Below are positions 59,090 to 64,000 of a DNA stretch of 64,000 nucleotides, one piece after another; the first letter of the stretch is position 1; each line of letters starts with the position of its first letter. The stretch is taken from NCBI GenBank assembly GCA_958298945.1, contig OY282609.1:12506326-12570325 (forward strand), in the 5' to 3' direction. The notes under the pieces are model-generated. The model was not told where the DNA came from, did no database searches, and was given only the letters and a program-made list of their open reading frames with translations. The position numbers were made by a program, and so were the translations under genes. This stretch comes from Atherix ibis (taxonomy: Eukaryota > Arthropoda > Insecta > Diptera > Athericidae).

Positions 59090-59520
59090 ATCGAATTACG
59101 TGATAAGGCGGAAGGTAGGCTGTAGAATGCGTTAAGAATGTCATGGTCCAACGGAGCTTCTTCCCTTAGAACAAGTTCCTTTGACAAGTTGCCAATCGGG
59201 CAGAAATTGAGTACACTAGTAACCGTGGTCAACAGGTAATGCACTCAATCTGATCGCTAATTGTTCATATCCCCATGGGAAGAGGAAGCAATTATGGCAT
59301 TTCTTTTGATTAATCGAATTGATTGACACGATTGGCATCACGAGACGCATCCTCATTGCAATTATTATTGTTGAAATAATTTCGTTCTTCAATCCTCCAA
59401 ACTCAACATTGTCAATGTTATACGGATAAGATAGATGGACAACTAGAATTATAGCTGAATGTCTTGTCAATAGTGGAACAGACTCTGATCCCCATTGACA
59501 TTGAGTTCTCTTCATCATTT
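59090..59520 (-). mobile_element. BEL/Pao-like LTR retrotransposon relic (integrase zinc region)
   Basis: GC-richer block with a 100-codon minus frame (59518-59216). LLTRHSAIILVVHLSYPYN, EFGGLKNEIISTI and QKKCHNCFLF followed by LSALPVDHGY fit the H...H (here degraded) ...C..C zinc-binding module and the LP..R end seen in BEL/Pao integrases. Similarity is by pattern only. The rest of the element and its LTRs were not found. Confidence 0.45.
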
Positions 59521-59719
59521 CTCATATTTTATCTTCGGAAGTTATTTCTTCTTTTTTACAATCATTCAGAAACTATAAATATTTAATAAGAACTTAAAGA
59601 ATCTTGTACAATCGTTAAGTATCTGTTATTATTTTTTTTTCTCTTAATTTATTTTAAGCAAAAATTAATTTCTCTTTGATTGTTAACAATTTATTCTTAT
59701 AAAAAATGTTAATTTTTTT

Positions 59720-61790
59720 AATTTTCTTTTAGAAAATTTTAAATTTTAAATTTTTTTGATTTCAAAATCAAATTTTTTATGTTTTCTTAAGAAAACTTTG
59801 AACTGCAAATAATGATGACAACAAAAGGTGTAAAAGGTGCTAACTAGATTTTATGACCGATTTTTATTTATAACAGTAAGCAGCTAAGAGAAATATTGTT
59901 TTTTTTCATAGTCAGAAATTATTCGTTTTGCAAATAAAAAAGAAAATTTGCAATAAAAATATTATCAAAATTAATGGAATTTTCATTTGAAAACTTTTTC
60001 TTTTTTTACGGAAATTGTATTTTTTTTAAATTTTCTTTTAGGAAATTTTGAATTTTTGAAAAATAGTCTTCCACTGCAAATGCTGCCAACGAAAGGTGTA
60101 AAAGGTGCTAACTAGATTTTATGACAGATTTTTATTTATAACAGTAACCAGCTAAGAGAAATATTGTTTTTTTTCCATAGTCGGAAACTATTTGTTTTGC
60201 AAATAAAAAGGAAAATTTGCATTAAAAATATGATCAAAATTAATGGAATTTTCCTATGAAAACTTTTTTTTTAAAAAATTGTATTTTTTTTAAATTTTCT
60301 TTTAGGAAGTTTTGAATATTTGAAAAACAGTCTTCCACTGCAAATGCTGACAACAAAAGGTGTAAAAGGTGCTAACTAGACTTTATGAACGATTTTTATT
60401 TATAATAGTAAGCAGCTAAGAGAAATATTGTTTTTTTTCATAGTCAGAAATTATTCGTTTTGCAAATAAAAAGGAAAATTTGCATTAAAATTATTATCAA
60501 ATTTAATGGAATTTTCATTTGAAAACTTTTTCTTTTTTTACGGAAATTGTATTTTTTTTAAATTTTCTTTTAGGAAATTTTGAATTTTTGAAAAATAGTC
60601 TTCCACTGCAAATGCTGCCAACGAAAGGTGTAAAAGGTGCTAACTAGATTTTATGACAGATTTTTATTTATAACAGTAACCAGCTAAGAGAAATATTGTT
60701 TTTTTTCCATAGTCGGAAACTATTTGTTTTGCAAATAAAAAGGAAAATTTGCATTAAAAATATGATCAAAATTAATGGAATTTTCCTATGAAAACTTTTT
60801 TTTTAAAAAATTGTATTTTTTTTAAATTTTCTTTTAGGAAGTTTTGAATATTTGAAAAACAGTCTTCCACTGCAAATGCTGACAACAAAAGGTGTAAAAG
60901 GTGCTAACTAGACTTTATGAACGATTTTTATTTATAATAGTAAGCAGCTAAGAGAAATATTGTTTTTTTTCATAGTCAGAAATTATTCGTTTTGCAAATA
61001 AAAAGGAAAATTTGCATTAAAATTATTATCAAATTTAATGGAATTTTCATTTGAAAACTTTTTCTTTTTTTACGGAAATTGTATTTTTTTTAAATTTTCT
61101 TTTAGGAAATTTTGAATTTTTGAAAAATAGTCTTCCACTGCAAATGCTGCCAACGAAAGGTGTAAAAGGTGCTAACTAGATTTTATGACAGATTTTTATT
61201 TATAACAGTAAGCAGCTTAAAGAAATATTGTTTTTTTTCCATAGTCGGAAACTATTTGTTTTGCAAATAAAAAGGAAAATTTGCATTAAAAATATGATCA
61301 AAATTAATGGAATTTTCCTATGAAAACTTTTTTTTTAAAAAATTGTATTTTTTTTAAATTTTTTTTTAGGAAGTTTTGAATATTTGAAAAACAGTCTTCC
61401 ACTGCAAATGCTGACAACAAAAGGTGTAAAAGATGCTAACTAGATTTTATGACAGATTTTTATTTATAACAGTAAGCAGCTAAGAGAAATATTGTTTTTT
61501 TTCATAGTCAGAAATTATTCGTTTTGCAAATAAAAAGGAAAATTTGCATTAAAATTATTATCAAATTTAATGGAATTTTCATTTGAAAACTTTTTCTTTT
61601 TTTACGGAAATTGTATTTTTTTTAAATTTTCTTTTAGGAAATTTTGAATTTTTGAAAAATAGTCTTCCACTGCAAATGCTGACAACAAAAGGTGTAAAAG
61701 GTGCTAACTAGATTTTATGACCGATTTTTATTTATAACAGTAACCAGCTAAGAGAAATATTGTTTTTTTTCCATAGACAGAAATATTTTT
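59720..61790. repeat. Dimeric tandem array, 532-bp period
   Basis: AAAGGTGTAAAA(G)G landmarks at about 59824, 60092, 60356, 60624, 60888, 61156, 61420 and 61688, with spacing alternating 268 and 264. Two related half-units alternate, one with TGCTGACAACAAAAGG and one with TGCTGCCAACGAAAGG, so the true repeat is a 532-bp dimer present nearly four times. Units are non-coding and carry pyrimidine-AG acceptor-like sites (TTTCTTTTAGG). Confidence 0.93.
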
Positions 61791-62454
61791 TTCGCAAAAC
61801 TAACCGAACACTTGAGATTGTTCTTAGGTGCTACAAGATCTGACCAAGAGTGACCCGAAGAGATAAGTTTCGAAACATTTAGTTGGGTTTACATGAACAG
61901 TAGGAGACTATGTTGAGAATTTCATATATGTTTTCTTGCTCAACAAAACAGTTAAACATTTACAAAAAATGTAAAAAAAAAAAAACGGAATACAACTTGA
62001 TGTTGAAGATGATTACGACGGTGATTACAGGTAAAACGGAAAACGGACCAACAGCAAATACTTTAGTGATAATTTTCGTAGTTAATCAGAGAATAGTTCA
62101 TATTTTCACTCCATATCTTTTTTTGCCCTTCTCCGCAAGTTAAATATTTTATTTATTAATCCCTAGTATTCCCATAATTTACTATTTTTTTTATATAAAA
62201 GCTATTTTTTTGCCATTAATTTTACTTGGAAGTTATTTGTTGATTAGTTACAGTTTATGTAGTATTTCCATTGTGGACTGTGAATACTTTCATATGATAT
62301 GCGTCGGCACCTTATCTTAATTAAAGTTGACATAGTTGGTTACAAAAACAAAATAATTGTAATAATTAGAACGAGTAATGCTTTCGAAGAGATACAATTT
62401 ATGATATTTATTAATAAAGTTTACTTCAAACTAAAATTATTAAATATAAGAAAT
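61791..62454. other. AT-rich intergenic DNA, no gene seen
   Basis: A 77-codon frame (61910-62143) and a DVEDDYDGDYR-like stretch near 62,000 lack exon borders and recognisable domains. Confidence 0.4.
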
Positions 62455-63670
62455 AGGGTGTATTTTTTATTTTTTTCTCTTTAAATTAAATATGTACAAT
62501 AGAAATCTGCTATTGGTTAAAATTTATAAATTTGTTATTTTTCTCATGTATTTTCAATAAGAGTGAAAAATATTTACAAATTATTCAATTTTATTATCAA
62601 AATAATCGTACTCCAATTGCAACTTTTCGTGCGCTTTTGCCATTTTATGGTCGTAATAATCGTTCAGCTGTGCTCGCTATTCGTCGAATTGTTAAAAATT
62701 TCGAGTGTACATTTTCTTTACATAATGTTCAAGTGCCAATAAGACAAAGAATACCTCGAAGTAATGAAAATATTGCTGCCGTTCAGGCAAGTATTGCTGA
62801 AGACCGCAATTTGTCGATTCCAAGACGTTCTCAAGAATTGGGACTGTCTCAAACCACAACCTGGCGGATTTTGAGAAGGGATTTGGGCTTGCATCTGTAT
62901 AAAATTGTTGTCACTTAAGAACTGAAGCCATTGGACCACCGTAAATATCGTGAATTTGCTGATTTTGTCTTGGAACAACTTGAAAACGATAACGATTTTT
63001 TTAAGAAAATCATCTTCTCCGATGAGGCTCACTTTCATCTGAGTGGTGCGGTAAATAAACAAAACTGTCGATTGTGGTGCGAAGAAAATCCACAAATTAT
63101 TCATGAATACCCATTACATTCACCTAAATTGACAGTTTGGTGTGGTTTTTGGGTCTGGTGGAATCATCGGTCCGTACTTCTTTCGAAATAAAGCTGGTAA
63201 CACCGTTACTGTCAATGGAGAGCGGTATAGATCGATGGTAACCAAGTTTTTATGGTCGAAATTGAAGAAGTTGATCTTGGCAACATCTGGTTTCAACAAG
63301 ACGGGGCTACGTGCCACACAGCAGATACAACAACCGAATTATTGCGAGAAAAGTTTGGAGATTCGATTATTTCAAGAAATTGTGATTTAACACGATTAGA
63401 CAATTTCTTTTGGGGTTATTTGAAGTCATTGGTCTTTAGCAATAAACCAGACTCTCTTCAAGCTATAGAAGTCAATATTGAACGTGCTATTCATGACATA
63501 CGCTGAATTCGTTCCTGCAGAAGAAGTTGTGGAGGCCATTTGAAAGACGTTGTATTTAGAAATTAATTGTATTGATTGTACTTTACATTAAATAAAAAAC
63601 ATTTGAATTTCCCTAACAATTAGTGTCTTTTTTTAAAAAAGAAATCATATCACTCTTTTTGGAAAACCCT
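62455..63670 (+). mobile_element. Tc1-like element, almost full length, frameshifted
   Basis: Coding order: an HTH region (IIQFYYQNNRTPIATFRALL, then NENIAAVQASIAEDRNLSIP and RRSQELGLSQTTTWRILRRD), TAA at 62916, KPLDHRKYREFADFVLEQLE, IIFSDEAHFHLSGAVNKQNC (first Asp), a frameshift near 63,150, GIIGPYFFRNKAGNTVTVNG, a frameshift near 63,270, IWFQQDGATCHTADTTTELL (second Asp) and FFWGYLKSLVFSNKPDSLQA to a stop at 63,506. The right terminal repeat (63,640-63,670) matches that of 56029-57324. The left end is decayed, so its coordinate is approximate. Confidence 0.88.
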
Positions 63671-63802
63671 ATATATAGAAGATAGTTAAGATAATAGCTT
63701 AAAAATCGTAATCTGTTGAAAATTTTATTTTTATTTAGAATATTTTTAAGGGATCATACAGAAAATTATGTTCCCAAAAATAATTATTTATTCGTTCATA
63801 AA

Positions 63803-64000
63803 AGGTGTCTCAACAGTCACGCAAGATTTGAATTTTGTGTCATTTGTACGGTAAAGTGTTGGCAACAAAAAAAAGACAGTGTGGCAGCTGACAGTTCAGG
63901 GTTTTAAAAAATTGGGTGCAGATTAAAAGAACAATGCGTTTTCATTAAAAATAATAAAGCTTTAGCAGCTTTAGTTCGAATAAAATCATCTTTAGGGATA
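63803..64000 (+). mobile_element. Tc1-like element, left end, runs off window
   Basis: Begins AGGTGTCTCAACAGTCACGC and continues GATTTGAATTTTGTGTCATT, closely following 42609-42780, including the GGCAGCTGACAGTTCAGGGT leader. It then jumps to TTCGAATAAAATCATCTTTA, just before the first catalytic block, so it carries the same kind of N-terminal deletion as the 42609 copy. Confidence 0.75.

Overview
The window is AT-rich nuclear DNA of an arthropod, most likely an insect. The evidence is phase-consistent exons with GT-AG introns, an anoctamin-8 gene that resembles its animal orthologues, and mariner, Tc1-like, R1-like, jockey-like and BEL/Pao-like transposon remnants of the kinds common in insects. 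I saw no rRNA, tRNA, CRISPR array or bacterial-type operon. Family names come from motifs recognised by eye, with no database search.

Layout. Positions 1-19,500 hold five blocks of short tandem repeats (13-17 bp units, core TTTTACTG on one strand and CAGTAAAA on the other). They lie at about 1-348, 1,770-7,045, 8,640-10,480, 14,480-16,005 and 17,880-19,483, and their orientation flips from block to block. AT-rich spacer and a decayed non-LTR reverse transcriptase (about 12.4-13.7 kb) separate them. Positions 20,888-46,279 (+) hold the only convincing host gene, an ANO8/TMEM16H-type anoctamin. I trace about 20 exons, 18 of them constitutive, and all junction phases agree. Without two optional cassettes the reading frame is 1,066 codons plus stop. 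The exons for the N-terminal half sit close together at 21.1-22.6 kb. The remaining introns are swollen by repeats: a polypyrimidine tract (23.6-24.15 kb), a 192-bp tandem array derived from a transposase fragment (27.7-29.3 kb), several mariners, and a nest of non-LTR and DNA transposons (37-44 kb).

Downstream of the gene (46.3-64 kb) there is no further gene I can support. This part holds a perfect 19-bp-arm hairpin, an array of 194-bp units each carrying a 23-bp-arm hairpin (47.07-48.56 kb), Tc1-like copies, a mariner nested in a jockey-like element, a Tc1-like copy with an internal 381-bp tandem amplification, a BEL/Pao-like integrase remnant, and an array with a 532-bp dimeric period (59.7-61.8 kb).

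The host gene makes a membrane protein of the anoctamin fold. Vertebrate ANO8 is known as an endoplasmic reticulum to plasma membrane tether, and applying that role here is inference. The most unusual theme is how often transposon pieces have been turned into tandem arrays and hairpins in and around this one gene.
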